DNA of 64,000 nt from CBDHDJ01 sp965261645 (lineage in GTDB: Bacteria > Pseudomonadota > Alphaproteobacteria > SHVV01), in NCBI GenBank assembly GCA_965261645.1, contig CBDHDJ010000004.1, positions 1,550,001 through 1,614,000 of the forward strand. Direction: 5' to 3'. Positions 36,781 to 44,801 of the stretch are shown piece after piece. The notes beneath the pieces are model-generated. The model saw only the letters and a list, made by a program, of their open reading frames with translations. It was not told the origin of the DNA and made no database searches. The first letter of the stretch is position 1. Each line of letters opens with the position of its first letter. The translations under genes were made by a program, and so were the position numbers.

Positions 36781-36952
36781 GAGGACGAGCCCGAAGCGGA
36801 CCCCGGGCGGATCTTGTCCGACGAGCAATTCGTTGAGAAGGCAGCCGCGGGAGAGGGGTTCCAACCGGAGGCTCCGCTATCTGCTTTGCAACGGATTTCC
36901 GTCATGTAAAATGAAGGCGAGGGTAGCAGGCCCTCTGGATAGCGGGTGATCC

Positions 36953-38230
36953 ATGGACAGATGGGAAGATTTGGTCTGGCCGGCCGAGGACTTCAGCCGT
37001 ATTCCTTACGCCGTCTTCACCAGCGAAGACGTCCACGACCGGGAGCAGGAGGGAATCTTCCGCGGTCCGGTCTGGCTTTATCTCGGGCTGGAAGCCGAGA
37101 TCCCAAACCCCGGTGATTTCATCACGACCTACGCCGGCGACACGCACGTCGTGTTGGACCGGGCCCTCGATGGGTCGCTCCATGCCTTCGTCAATCGCTG
37201 CGCCCATCGCGGCTCGACAGTGGTGCGCGAGCTGTTCGGGAACCGCGACAGCCACACCTGTGTATACCATCACTGGCGCTACGACCTGACGGGCCAGCTG
37301 ATCGGCGTGCCGTTCCAGAAGGGTGTCGCCGGCAAGGGCGGGATGCCGCCGAGCTTCGACAAGTCCCAACACGGTCTCAAGACGCTCAAGGTGGCGAGCT
37401 ATCAGGGCGTGGTCTTCGGCGCCTTCGATCCTGATGCCGAGAGCTTGGAGGAGTTTCTCGGCAAACCCGCGCTCGAGTTCTTGGATCGAATGTTTGGCAA
37501 GCCGATCGAGATCCTCGGCTATATGCGCCAGCGCATGCCGTCGAACTGGAAGCTGTACTGGGAGAATTTCGTCGACGCCTATCACGGTGGCATGTTGCAC
37601 CAGATACCGGTGGTCTTTGGCCTTCACCGTAACACGCAGCAGACCAAGCTGATGCTCGACAAGCTGGGGCGTCATATGGCGGCTTATGTGGTCTACGACA
37701 GCGATACCGAGGAGGAGGTCCACGAAGGCTACGATGACACCGTTCTCTTCGACGAAACGCTGAGGTTGGAGGACCCCTCCCTCGTCGGCTATCGCGATGA
37801 GGTGGGCGATGGTCATGTGGTCAGGATGATGACGGTCTTCCCCAGCATCATGTTCCACCAGCTCTCGAACACTCTGGCCACGCGGCAGATCCGGCCCAAG
37901 CGCGCCGGTGAGTTCGAGCTTTACTGGACCTATTTCGGTTATGTCGACGACGATCCCGAGCTTCGCGAACTGCGCGTACAGCGCCAGCTCGGTCTCTCGG
38001 GTCCGGCCGGCTTCATCGACATGGAAGACGGCGAATCCGGGGTTCTCATCCAGAAAGCCCTGACTCGCGAAGGGGGTGAGCACTCGGTCGTCGAGATGGG
38101 CGGGATCGGTCCCATAGGGGACCAGGACCACCAGATGACAGAGGTGTGTGTTCGCGCCTTTTGGCGCTACTACGCCCACATCATGGGCTACCGGGTCGAC
38201 GGAGCTCCACCGTGGCCGCCACCCGTGTGA
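36953..38230 (+). CDS. Rieske non-haem iron aromatic ring-hydroxylating oxygenase, large subunit type
   Basis: 425 residues. The Rieske [2Fe-2S] centre is CAHRG (Cys, His) and CVYHHW (Cys, His), where most relatives have CPYHGW. The mononuclear iron site has the bridging Asp and two His in NFVDAYHGGMLHQIP, with a distal Asp in FIDMEDGESGV. LYLGLEAEIPNPGDFIT and SNWKLYWENF are family blocks. It most resembles anthranilate/benzoate/salicylate-type alpha subunits, but no small subunit or reductase lies beside it, so electron-transfer partners must be encoded elsewhere. The following gene encodes an ABC-type binding protein about 155 bp away, suggesting uptake and oxidation of one substrate. Confidence 0.9.
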   Translation: MDRWEDLVWPAEDFSRIPYAVFTSEDVHDREQEGIFRGPVWLYLGLEAEIPNPGDFITTYAGDTHVVLDRALDGSLHAFVNRCAHRGSTVVRELFGNRDSHTCVYHHWRYDLTGQLIGVPFQKGVAGKGGMPPSFDKSQHGLKTLKVASYQGVVFGAFDPDAESLEEFLGKPALEFLDRMFGKPIEILGYMRQRMPSNWKLYWENFVDAYHGGMLHQIPVVFGLHRNTQQTKLMLDKLGRHMAAYVVYDSDTEEEVHEGYDDTVLFDETLRLEDPSLVGYRDEVGDGHVVRMMTVFPSIMFHQLSNTLATRQIRPKRAGEFELYWTYFGYVDDDPELRELRVQRQLGLSGPAGFIDMEDGESGVLIQKALTREGGEHSVVEMGGIGPIGDQDHQMTEVCVRAFWRYYAHIMGYRVDGAPPWPPPV

Positions 38231-38386
38231 TGCGGGGAGCCTCGATGGCGGTGCTCAGGATCTTCGTCCGGCCCATTTGATCGAAGGCGGCTGGTACCCT
38301 GGCTGCAATGACGAACGGATGGCTGTAAGGCGGCTTGAGCTGACCTGTGAAGGTTGGATCCTTCACGAACGGGAGGAGAAACGGAC

Positions 38387-39409
38387 ATGAGCAGACGTAA
38401 TATGGGATTGCGACTCGCACTCGTTGCGGTTCTCGCGTTGGCGTGGGGTGTCTTGCTTGCCTCACCGGCAAGTGCGGGCCCCTGCGACAGGGCGCCCGAA
38501 GCGACGAAGATCAGCATGATGGCGGATTGGCTGCCGTGGGCGGGGCAAGGACCCATATTTGCGGCGCAAGTCGGCGGCTACTATAAGGACGAGGGCATCG
38601 AATTTGAGATGACCTTCCCGACTAATCCTGCGGACACGCTCAAACTCGTAGCGACCGGAAAAATGGATTTGGCGTTCAGCTACGTCACCGACTTGCTGAT
38701 GGGACGGGACGCCGGGATTCCCGTCACCAGCATCGGCGCTTTGATGCGCAATCTCGTAAGCGGGCTGATGGTGAGGAGCGATTCTGGAATCAAAGAGCCG
38801 GCCGACCTCAGGGGCCGTACAGTCGGGGTTCCCGCGGCGCCTCAGTTCCTGGCCGAAGCGAATACTCTTCTCGCGTCCGCTGGGCTGACCGAAGCGGACG
38901 TGACGATGGTCGACCCCGGGTACTCGGGAATCCAAATGTTCATTGCCGGGAAACTCGAAGCGAACTATGGGATGATCACCACGGATCCTGTCATGGTCGA
39001 CCCGGAGCTCGCCAATCAGGGCGAGGAGCCCGTGAATTTCCTGCTTTACAGGGACTACGGCGTGCCCAACTACTACTTCGAGATCATGGTCGGGAATACT
39101 GAATGGCTCGCGGCCCATCCGGCAACCGCCTGCCGCTTCATGCGCGCCACGCTGAAGGGGCTCGACGACTGGATTGAAGACCCCGAGCCCGCCATCGCCG
39201 CGATGGTGGCGGAAACCGACCTTTATACCCTCGTGCAGCAGCAGCAAATGGCTTACGCGACGATGGCCGACTGGAAAGACAAGCAAGGAAGGGCCTTCGT
39301 TCAGGACTTTGCCGTTTGGGAAGCTGCGCAAGACTGGGCCCTGGAGCAGAAGCTCGTCTCAAAAAAGGTCGACCCGGCCTCCCTCTTCTCCAACGACTAC
39401 ATGCCGTAG
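38387..39409 (+). CDS. ABC transporter substrate-binding protein (SsuA/THI5-NMT1-like), orphan
   Basis: 340 residues. A signal peptide (RRNMGLRLALVAVLALAWG then ASPASA) precedes the binding domain. KISMMADWLPWAGQGPIFAAQVGGYYKDEGI, VATGKMDLAFSYVTDLLMGRDAGIPVTSIG, PADLRGRTVGVPA and FIAGKLEANYGMITTDPV are typical of NMT1/THI5- and SsuA-like periplasmic receptors for thiamine precursors, aliphatic sulfonates, nitrate or aromatic acids. ATG 38387 follows GGGAGGAG. No permease or ATPase gene follows; an IS630 element begins about 250 bp after the stop, so the rest of the transporter may have been lost or displaced. It is linked in orientation and spacing to the Rieske oxygenase. Confidence 0.85.
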   Translation: MSRRNMGLRLALVAVLALAWGVLLASPASAGPCDRAPEATKISMMADWLPWAGQGPIFAAQVGGYYKDEGIEFEMTFPTNPADTLKLVATGKMDLAFSYVTDLLMGRDAGIPVTSIGALMRNLVSGLMVRSDSGIKEPADLRGRTVGVPAAPQFLAEANTLLASAGLTEADVTMVDPGYSGIQMFIAGKLEANYGMITTDPVMVDPELANQGEEPVNFLLYRDYGVPNYYFEIMVGNTEWLAAHPATACRFMRATLKGLDDWIEDPEPAIAAMVAETDLYTLVQQQQMAYATMADWKDKQGRAFVQDFAVWEAAQDWALEQKLVSKKVDPASLFSNDYMP

Positions 39410-39663
39410 GAGAAGCGTTACGGAAGAGGCGGAGGGGCCTCGGCAGCCTTCAGTCACCCTTGTCGAGTTCGCCACAAAATGGATGACCCGAGCGGTCCCT
39501 CGTCGATGGTCGCATGTTCTGACGGCGAAGCGAACGCGGCGCCTCCAGGGACCGCTCCCGCCAAGACGAACTGTCGCGCGGTGCCGCGAATCGCCTTGGT
39601 GGTTTGACGGCCTCGAAGGCCGACCCGCGGCGGTCAATCTCGTCGGCTAAACGCTAAACGATG

Positions 39664-40761
39664 CTAGTGGATTGATTTCAACGTTTGGAACCCTCGGTTT
39701 CGTGCGGCGATGATGTCATCGGGATGTGCTTTCCAGATGAATGGTTGTGGGTTGGCGGCATTGTATTCACGGACGAAGCGATTGATGGCGGCCTGGAGAT
39801 CGACGAGGGAATGGAAGATAGCGTGCTTGAGCCTGCGCCGCGTGAGTTTGGCAAAGAAGCCCTCGACGGCATTTAGCCACGAACACGAGGTTGGCGTGAA
39901 GTGGAAAGTCCAGCGTGGATGACGGTCGAGCCAGGCGCTGACCTTGTCCTTCTTGTGCGCCGCGTAATTGTCGAGGATCACGTGGATGGCCTTGTCCGCC
40001 GGCACCTCGCGCTCGATGCGGTTGAGGAAGCGGATGAACTCCTGATGGCGGTGGCGCTGCATGTTCTGCCCGATGACCGTTCCATCCAGAATGTTGAGCG
40101 CCGCGAACAGCGTGGTCGTGCCGTGGCGTTTGTAGTCATGGGTCATGGTGCCGGCGCGGCCCTTCTTCATCGGCAGGCCGGGCTGGGTGCGGTCGAGTGC
40201 TTGGATCTGCGACTTCTCGTCGATCGACAGCACCACCGCATGGGCCGGTGGATCGACATACAAGCCGACGATATCGGCGAGCTTCTCGGCGAAGGCCGGG
40301 TCGTTCGAGAGCTTGAAGTTCCGCCAGCGGTGCGGGCTGAGGCCGTGGGCTTTCCAGATCGCCTGCACCGTCGACGCGGCGACGCCGGCCGCCTTGGCCA
40401 TCGCGCGCAGCGTCCAGTGGGTTGCCTCGTGCGGCGGCGGTTGCTGCGTCTGACGGACGATCCAGGCGACGCGATCAGGCGCGATCGGCGCCTTGCCCGG
40501 CGGGCGGGACTTGTCGCGAAGCAGGCCGCCGACGCCCTCGTGCATGAAGCGCTCCTGCCAGCGCCACACGCAGGTCTTGGACTTGTCGGTCTCGCCCATG
40601 ATCGCCGAGGTACCCAGACCCGCGCCGCTCAGAAGGACAATACGCGCCTGCCAGACGTGCTTCTGCGGGCTCTTGGGGTCCGCGACGATCGCGCGCAATC
40701 GCTGACCGTCGCCGGCCGATACAGTGAAGGAGATTCCGCGGCGCATGTGCCAGACTCGCAT
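39664..40761 (-). CDS. IS630-family transposase
   Basis: About 365 residues in a single frame. The helix-turn-helix part has GLGTSAIMGETDKSKTCVWRWQERF and GLLRDKSRPPGK. The DDE part has VVLSIDEKSQIQALDRTQPG (first Asp), IHVILDNYAAHKKDKV (second Asp) and FHFTPTSCSWLNAVEGFFAKL (Glu). The start is uncertain: ATG 40761, ATG 40746 and TTG 40773 are all in frame; none has an obvious ribosome-binding site. The stop codon is part of the terminal repeat. Confidence 0.93.
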   Translation of the reverse strand: MRVWHMRRGISFTVSAGDGQRLRAIVADPKSPQKHVWQARIVLLSGAGLGTSAIMGETDKSKTCVWRWQERFMHEGVGGLLRDKSRPPGKAPIAPDRVAWIVRQTQQPPPHEATHWTLRAMAKAAGVAASTVQAIWKAHGLSPHRWRNFKLSNDPAFAEKLADIVGLYVDPPAHAVVLSIDEKSQIQALDRTQPGLPMKKGRAGTMTHDYKRHGTTTLFAALNILDGTVIGQNMQRHRHQEFIRFLNRIEREVPADKAIHVILDNYAAHKKDKVSAWLDRHPRWTFHFTPTSCSWLNAVEGFFAKLTRRRLKHAIFHSLVDLQAAINRFVREYNAANPQPFIWKAHPDDIIAARNRGFQTLKSIH

Positions 40762-40817
40762 GCCACGGCACAATACGGAATCCCAAATCGGACTCTTTCG
40801 ATCCGATCAATCCACTA
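39665..40817 (-). mobile_element. IS630-family element 2
   Basis: The 14-bp inverted repeat GCTAGTGGATTGAT occurs at 39663-39676 and inverted at 40806-40819. It contains the TA that serves as the IS630 target at both ends (39665-39666, 40816-40817). The element is distinct from IS630 element 1 in both sequence and ends. Confidence 0.88.
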
Positions 40818-40847
40818 GCGCAACAGGAAGTTCGAACGGAACCCAAA

Positions 40848-41078
40848 ATGCCCCTCTTTCGACGTCAGATCCTGGCAGCGTGGGTCGTCGTCGGCGGCCT
40901 GTGGCTCGCCGGCTTGGCGGGTCTGGGTCTCCATGCCGGAGCGACGACCGACGACCAGACGTTGGCGACCGATGCGGTGACAACGGCGACATTCCTCCAT
41001 ACGGGAAGCTGGTCGACCTATCAGACCCCGTCGGGGAAATACACGGTCACCCTCAGGTCCGTCCGCCCGGCGCCGTGA
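40848..41078 (+). CDS. Small exported protein, unknown function
   Basis: 76 residues. It starts with a basic then hydrophobic segment (FRRQILAAWVVVGGLWLAGLAGLGLHAGA), a signal peptide or single anchor. A polar region follows (TTATFLHTGSWSTYQTPSGKYTVTLRSVRPAP). I do not recognise a family. It begins 30 bp after IS630 element 2, so it could also be the trimmed end of a longer gene. Confidence 0.45.
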   Translation: MPLFRRQILAAWVVVGGLWLAGLAGLGLHAGATTDDQTLATDAVTTATFLHTGSWSTYQTPSGKYTVTLRSVRPAP

Positions 41079-41255
41079 TTCTCGTCTGAGGCGAGGTCGC
41101 GATCGAGCCTGGGCGGCGGCTTGCCCAACCGCCGACCACGACAATGCCTTGTGGCGTGCCAGCCGCGATTTCTCCCTGACGGTTAATCCTCTATGCTTTC
41201 CCGGAGGCGGTAGATCCGCACGCCGGCGCGCGGATCGCCTCATTGGGAGGTTCCC

Positions 41256-42119
41256 ATGTCCAAGGCCGAACGATTCCGTCAATTGTTGAACGGGCCCGAT
41301 ATCCTGTTGATGCCCTGCTGTTTCGATGCGCTGTCGGCCAAGCTCGTGGCGGAGGCTGGTTACGCGACATCCTTCATGAGCGGTTTCGGCGTCGCCGCGA
41401 CGCGCCTTGGGCTGCCCGATACCGGACTCATCTCGTTCGCCGAAATGCGCGACCAACTGCAGAACATGTGCATGGCGGCACCCGATCTTCTGATCGTCGG
41501 CGATGGCGATACCGGCTATGGCAACGCGATCAACGTGCAGCGCACGGTGCGGGAGTACGCCCGCGCCGGCGCCGCCGCGGTGATGATCGAAGACCAGGTG
41601 AGCCCCAAACGCTGCGGCCATACCCAGGGCAAGGACGTGGTCGCTCGCGCCGAGGCGCGTATGAGGATCCGCGCCGCGGTCGATACGGCGGCCGCCGAGG
41701 ACGTCCTGATAATGGCGCGGACCGACGCCCGCACGGTCCTCGGCCTCGAGGCAGCCATCGAGCGCTGTCACGACTTCGCCGAGGAGGGCGCGGACATTCT
41801 GTTTCTCGAAGCGCCGGAGACCGAGGAAGAGATGGAGCAGGTGTGCGCCGAAGTCGAGGGAACGAAGCTGATCAATCTGGTCCCGGGCGGCAAGTCCCCG
41901 ATCGTGCCGCCGGACGGTCTGGCGGCGATGGGGTTCAGAATCGCGCTCTACCCGCTCGCCGCCCTGTCGCCGGCCGTGCATGCCATGCGCCAGGCCCTGA
42001 TCGCGCTCGGCAATGGGGGCAACGCCGCGCCGCCCGAGCTCTCCTTCGAGGACCTACGCGAGACCGTCGGCTTTCCTGCCTATTATGAGCAGGAGACGCG
42101 CTATCGCACCGAGACCTGA
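41256..42119 (+). CDS. Isocitrate lyase/PEP mutase superfamily protein
   Basis: 287 residues. It has the TIM-barrel family sequence: LLMPCCFDALSAKLVAEAGYATSFMSGFGVAA, GDGDTGYGNAINVQRTVREYARAGAAAVMIEDQVSPKRCGHT and the VLIMARTDA metal-site strand, then GADILFLEAPETEEE. The EDQ-x-PKRCGH loop is the active-site loop that in isocitrate lyases reads KKCGH, here with Arg-Cys-Gly-His retained. Candidate activities are 2-methylisocitrate lyase, oxaloacetate or carboxyphosphonoenolpyruvate chemistry; I cannot choose. ATG 41256 is preceded by GGGAGG. The next gene, an HpcH/HpaI-type aldolase, begins about 55 bp downstream, and the two likely act on related 2-oxo acids. Confidence 0.88.
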   Translation: MSKAERFRQLLNGPDILLMPCCFDALSAKLVAEAGYATSFMSGFGVAATRLGLPDTGLISFAEMRDQLQNMCMAAPDLLIVGDGDTGYGNAINVQRTVREYARAGAAAVMIEDQVSPKRCGHTQGKDVVARAEARMRIRAAVDTAAAEDVLIMARTDARTVLGLEAAIERCHDFAEEGADILFLEAPETEEEMEQVCAEVEGTKLINLVPGGKSPIVPPDGLAAMGFRIALYPLAALSPAVHAMRQALIALGNGGNAAPPELSFEDLRETVGFPAYYEQETRYRTET

Positions 42120-42173
42120 AGCTTTGGTCCCGGTCGAAAGGGCGAGCCCAGCCGGCAGCATCACGCGCGACCG

Positions 42174-42929
42174 ATGAACCCGCTCAAGCGCGCCCTGGCC
42201 GAGGACCGCCCGGTTCTCGGCTTGCAAGTCACGACACCCAGCGTCCACCTCGTGCAGAACCTCGCCCGCACCGGCCTCGATTGCGTACTCATCGACCTCG
42301 AGCACGGCTCCATCGACATCACAACGGCCCACGCCATGGTTGCCGCGACATCGGGCACCGATTGCGCGCCGCTCGTGCGGGTGGCCACGAGCGAGCCCTG
42401 GCTCTGCAAAGCCGCGCTCGACACCGGCGTCTTCGGCCTCGCCTTTCCGATGGTCACCGACCGCGCCAAGGCGGAAGCGTCTGTGCGCGCCATCCGCTAT
42501 CCGCCAGCGGGCGAGCGCGGCTGGGGGCCGTACAACGCCAGCGCGCGCTGGGGCCTCTCGATGGCGGCCTATCGCGAGGTGGCGAACAGCGAACTACTCG
42601 CCATGATCTTCATCGAGCATATCGAGGCGGTGCGGCGGCTCGATGAGATTCTCGCCGTGCCCGGCATCGACGCTGCGCTGATCGCGCCTTATGACATGTC
42701 CTTCAGCTTGGGCGTGGCGGGCCAGCGCGATCATCCCGACCTTCTTGCCGCGATCACCGAAGCCGAGGACAAGATTCTCGCAAGCCCCGTCGCGCTGGCC
42801 GGCGTCGCCGTTAACGCCGAGGAGGCCAACGCCAAGATCGCGCGCGGTTACCGGATGATCTTCGTTGGCGAAGACAGCACCATGATGCACCAGGCGGTCG
42901 TCGCCGCCCTCGAGGGGATCGAGCGTTGA
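42174..42929 (+). CDS. HpcH/HpaI aldolase/citrate lyase family protein
   Basis: 251 residues, a class II pyruvate-dependent aldolase of the HpaI type. Features are LGLQVTTPSVHLVQNLARTGLDCVLIDLEHGSID (active-site His/Asp/Glu region), APLVRVATSEPWLCKAALDTG, and VSAIRYPP-like AIRYPPAGERGWGPYNA with the RYPP-G-R-G signature. IFIEHIEAVRRLDEILAVPGIDAALIAPYDMSFSLG contributes the metal-binding Glu/Asp. It cleaves or forms 4-hydroxy-2-oxo acids using pyruvate or an analogous ketoacid. Follows the isocitrate-lyase-type gene, with a frameshifted YjbQ and an EamA transporter behind, in a putative four-gene unit. Confidence 0.88.
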   Translation: MNPLKRALAEDRPVLGLQVTTPSVHLVQNLARTGLDCVLIDLEHGSIDITTAHAMVAATSGTDCAPLVRVATSEPWLCKAALDTGVFGLAFPMVTDRAKAEASVRAIRYPPAGERGWGPYNASARWGLSMAAYREVANSELLAMIFIEHIEAVRRLDEILAVPGIDAALIAPYDMSFSLGVAGQRDHPDLLAAITEAEDKILASPVALAGVAVNAEEANAKIARGYRMIFVGEDSTMMHQAVVAALEGIER

Positions 42930-42975
42930 TCCGGCTGACGTGCCGAGCCATCGGACCACAGCGCGTTAAGGGCTC

Positions 42976-43394
42976 ATGCGCCAAGCGAATCACCGTTTGA
43001 CGGTCCAAACGCCGGGGCGCGGCCTTCACCCGGTGACCGCGGATGTGGCGGCATGGGTGGCGAAGGAGGACTTTCGCGAGGGCCTGCTCACGCTGTTCAT
43101 CCAGCACACCTCGGCCTCGCTCACGATTCAGGAGAACGCCGATCCCGAAGTGCTCCACGATCTCGACACCTTCCTCGCGCGCCTCGCGCCGGACGACCCC
43201 GGCCTCTACCGCCCACGACCGAAGGCCCGGACGACATGCCGGCGCACATCCGCGCGGCGCTCACGGCGACCCAGCTCTGCGTTCCGATCACCGGCGGGCG
43301 CCTCGCGCTCGGCACGTGGCAGGGAATTTACGTGTTCGAGCATCGCATCCGGCCACATTCGCGCCATGTGATGCTCCATTTTCTCGGGGAATGA
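42976..43394 (+). pseudogene. YjbQ/UPF0047 family gene with a frameshift
   Basis: The N-terminal part (TVQTPGRGLHPVTADVAAWV, LFIQHTSASLTIQENADPEV) is in frame 1. The C-terminal part (TTEGPDDMPAHIRAALTATQ, then ITGGRLALGTWQGIYVFEHR, with the HSRHVMLHFLGE end) is in the next frame. The break lies about 43205-43216, where a single base appears to be missing in the codons for the normal RHTTEGPDD region (CGCCCACGACC). YjbQ proteins are small thiamine-phosphate-synthase-like or metal-binding enzymes of about 138 residues. Either the gene is inactivated or this is a sequencing error; both halves are otherwise fully conserved. Confidence 0.85.
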
Positions 43395-43407
43395 GGGGCG
43401 GATAGCC

Positions 43408-44376
43408 GTGACGGAAACCGGTAACCGGGCCCAGCGCCCGGCGGCGAGGCGCTCGCTCGCGCTGCCCACCCTTCTCCTGCTTCTCGGCGGCACAGCCTAT
43501 GGCAGCGTCTTCGCCGCCAACAAGATCGTCATCGAGGCGGGCTTCCCGTTCATCGCCTACACCTTCTGGCAGGCCTGCCTGGCCGCACTCTTCTATCTCG
43601 TCCTCACGGTGCTCCTGAAGGCCCCGCCCAAATTCAATCCCACCTATATCCGCCAATACGCCGTCACCTCTTTTCTCGGCATCGTCGTGCCGGTCCTGAT
43701 GCTCACCTTCGCCGCCGGCAAGTTGCCGGCCGGGGTCTTGACCCTTGTCATCGCGCTGACCCCCGCGCTCACCTACATCTTCGCCTCCCTGCTCCGCATC
43801 GAGCGCTTCCGCTGGTTCAGCATCGGCGGCGTGGTGTTCGGATTCGCCGGTGTGTTGGTGATCGTGCTCCCGGAGGAGGGCTTGCCCGACCCCGAGATGG
43901 TGGGGTGGTTGCTTGCCGCCCTCGTCGTGCCGCTCGCCTTCGCTACGAACAACGTCTTCATCGCCTCGACGCGCCCGATGGATGCCGCCTCATCGACGCT
44001 GGCCTGCGGACTGCTGATTGCGGCTAGTGTCGTCACCCTCCCCATCATGCTGATCGAGGACGGCTTTTACGCCTTCTGGCAAGCGCCCGCCGCGGCCCAA
44101 TGGGGCCTCGCGTGGGCCGCGGCCGTGCAGGCGCTCGTGCTTTATTGCCTGTTCGAGATCATCCGCCGGGCCGGTCCGGTGTTCTTCGCCCAGTTCAACT
44201 ACGTGATCGTCATCACGGGATTTATCTGGGCGCTGGCGCTCTTCGACGAGAATTTGGGCCGGTGGATCTGGGCCGCCCTCGGCGTGATGATGGTCGGGCT
44301 GGTGTTGGCCCATGCCGGCACGGCGCAGACCATGCGCGAGACAGCGATGACGATCGAGCGGGGCGACGACCCTTAG
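43408..44376 (+). CDS. EamA/DMT-family membrane transporter (third)
   Basis: 322 residues, ten predicted helices, starting at GTG 43408. LLLLLGGTAYGSVFAANKIVIEAGFPFIAYTFWQ and LTFAAGKLPAGVLTLVIALTPALTYIFASLL are typical of the first EamA repeat. The second repeat begins around LVVPLAFATNNVFIAS. It ends at TAG 44374-44376, which is part of the TTAG target of IS1182-E, so its native C-terminus could have been changed by the insertion. It is the last gene of a unit with the aldolase genes and may export or import a related small molecule. Confidence 0.87.
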   Translation: MTETGNRAQRPAARRSLALPTLLLLLGGTAYGSVFAANKIVIEAGFPFIAYTFWQACLAALFYLVLTVLLKAPPKFNPTYIRQYAVTSFLGIVVPVLMLTFAAGKLPAGVLTLVIALTPALTYIFASLLRIERFRWFSIGGVVFGFAGVLVIVLPEEGLPDPEMVGWLLAALVVPLAFATNNVFIASTRPMDAASSTLACGLLIAASVVTLPIMLIEDGFYAFWQAPAAAQWGLAWAAAVQALVLYCLFEIIRRAGPVFFAQFNYVIVITGFIWALALFDENLGRWIWAALGVMMVGLVLAHAGTAQTMRETAMTIERGDDP

Positions 44377-44687
44377 CAGCCCGTTGATTAAGTCGGCGCC
44401 GTCTGATTCTCTGGTTCCCTGATTTGCAGGGGGATTTGCCGATGGCGATGGGACGGCAGAAGGATGGTCAGGGGGACCTGATGGTGAGCTGGTCGGAGAT
44501 GCCGCGCTCTCCGGGTCATGTGTTTTATGACCGCTTGCAGTCGGTGCTGATCGAGGGCGGCTTCGACGCCTTTGCCGAGGCGAGCTGCCGGCCTTATTAC
44601 GCGGCCCGGATGGGCGCGCCCTCGGTGCCGCCCGGTCGCTATTTCCGGATGCACCTGGTGGGCTACTTTGAGGGCATCGACAGCGAG
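44377..44687 (+). mobile_element. IS1182-like element, copy E (5' fragment)
   Basis: The first 311 bp match copies C and D nearly exactly (left end CAGCCCGTTGATTAAGT after TTAG 44373-44376). The match stops at the IS21 left end and the remaining 1.13 kb does not resume on the far side of IS21. The IS21 event was therefore accompanied by a deletion. Confidence 0.9.
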
Positions 44688-44690
44688 TGA
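44442..44690 (+). pseudogene. Truncated IS1182 transposase, copy E
   Basis: Only the first 82 codons (to GYFEGIDSE) remain; the frame ends at the TGA created by the IS21 terminus. The catalytic domain is absent. Confidence 0.88.
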
Positions 44691-44801
44691 GAACGGCGGT
44701 GACAAATTAGTCCACGGAAGCGGCGGGATTTCCCAGTCGCGGGCGGAGTAAAACTCTGCCACCTGTAGCCTTCGATCTTTTTTGAGATGGAAGGCGGGAG
44801 G

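Noticed and set aside
36688..36909. 73-codon plus-strand ORF upstream of the Rieske gene
   Set aside because: It lies in the dispersed repeat and the frame is not kept in the second copy; no ribosome-binding site.
40848..41078. Small ORF after IS630 as a secretion-system or phage component
   Set aside because: Only a hydrophobic N-terminus is visible; no specific similarity, so it is listed as unknown.
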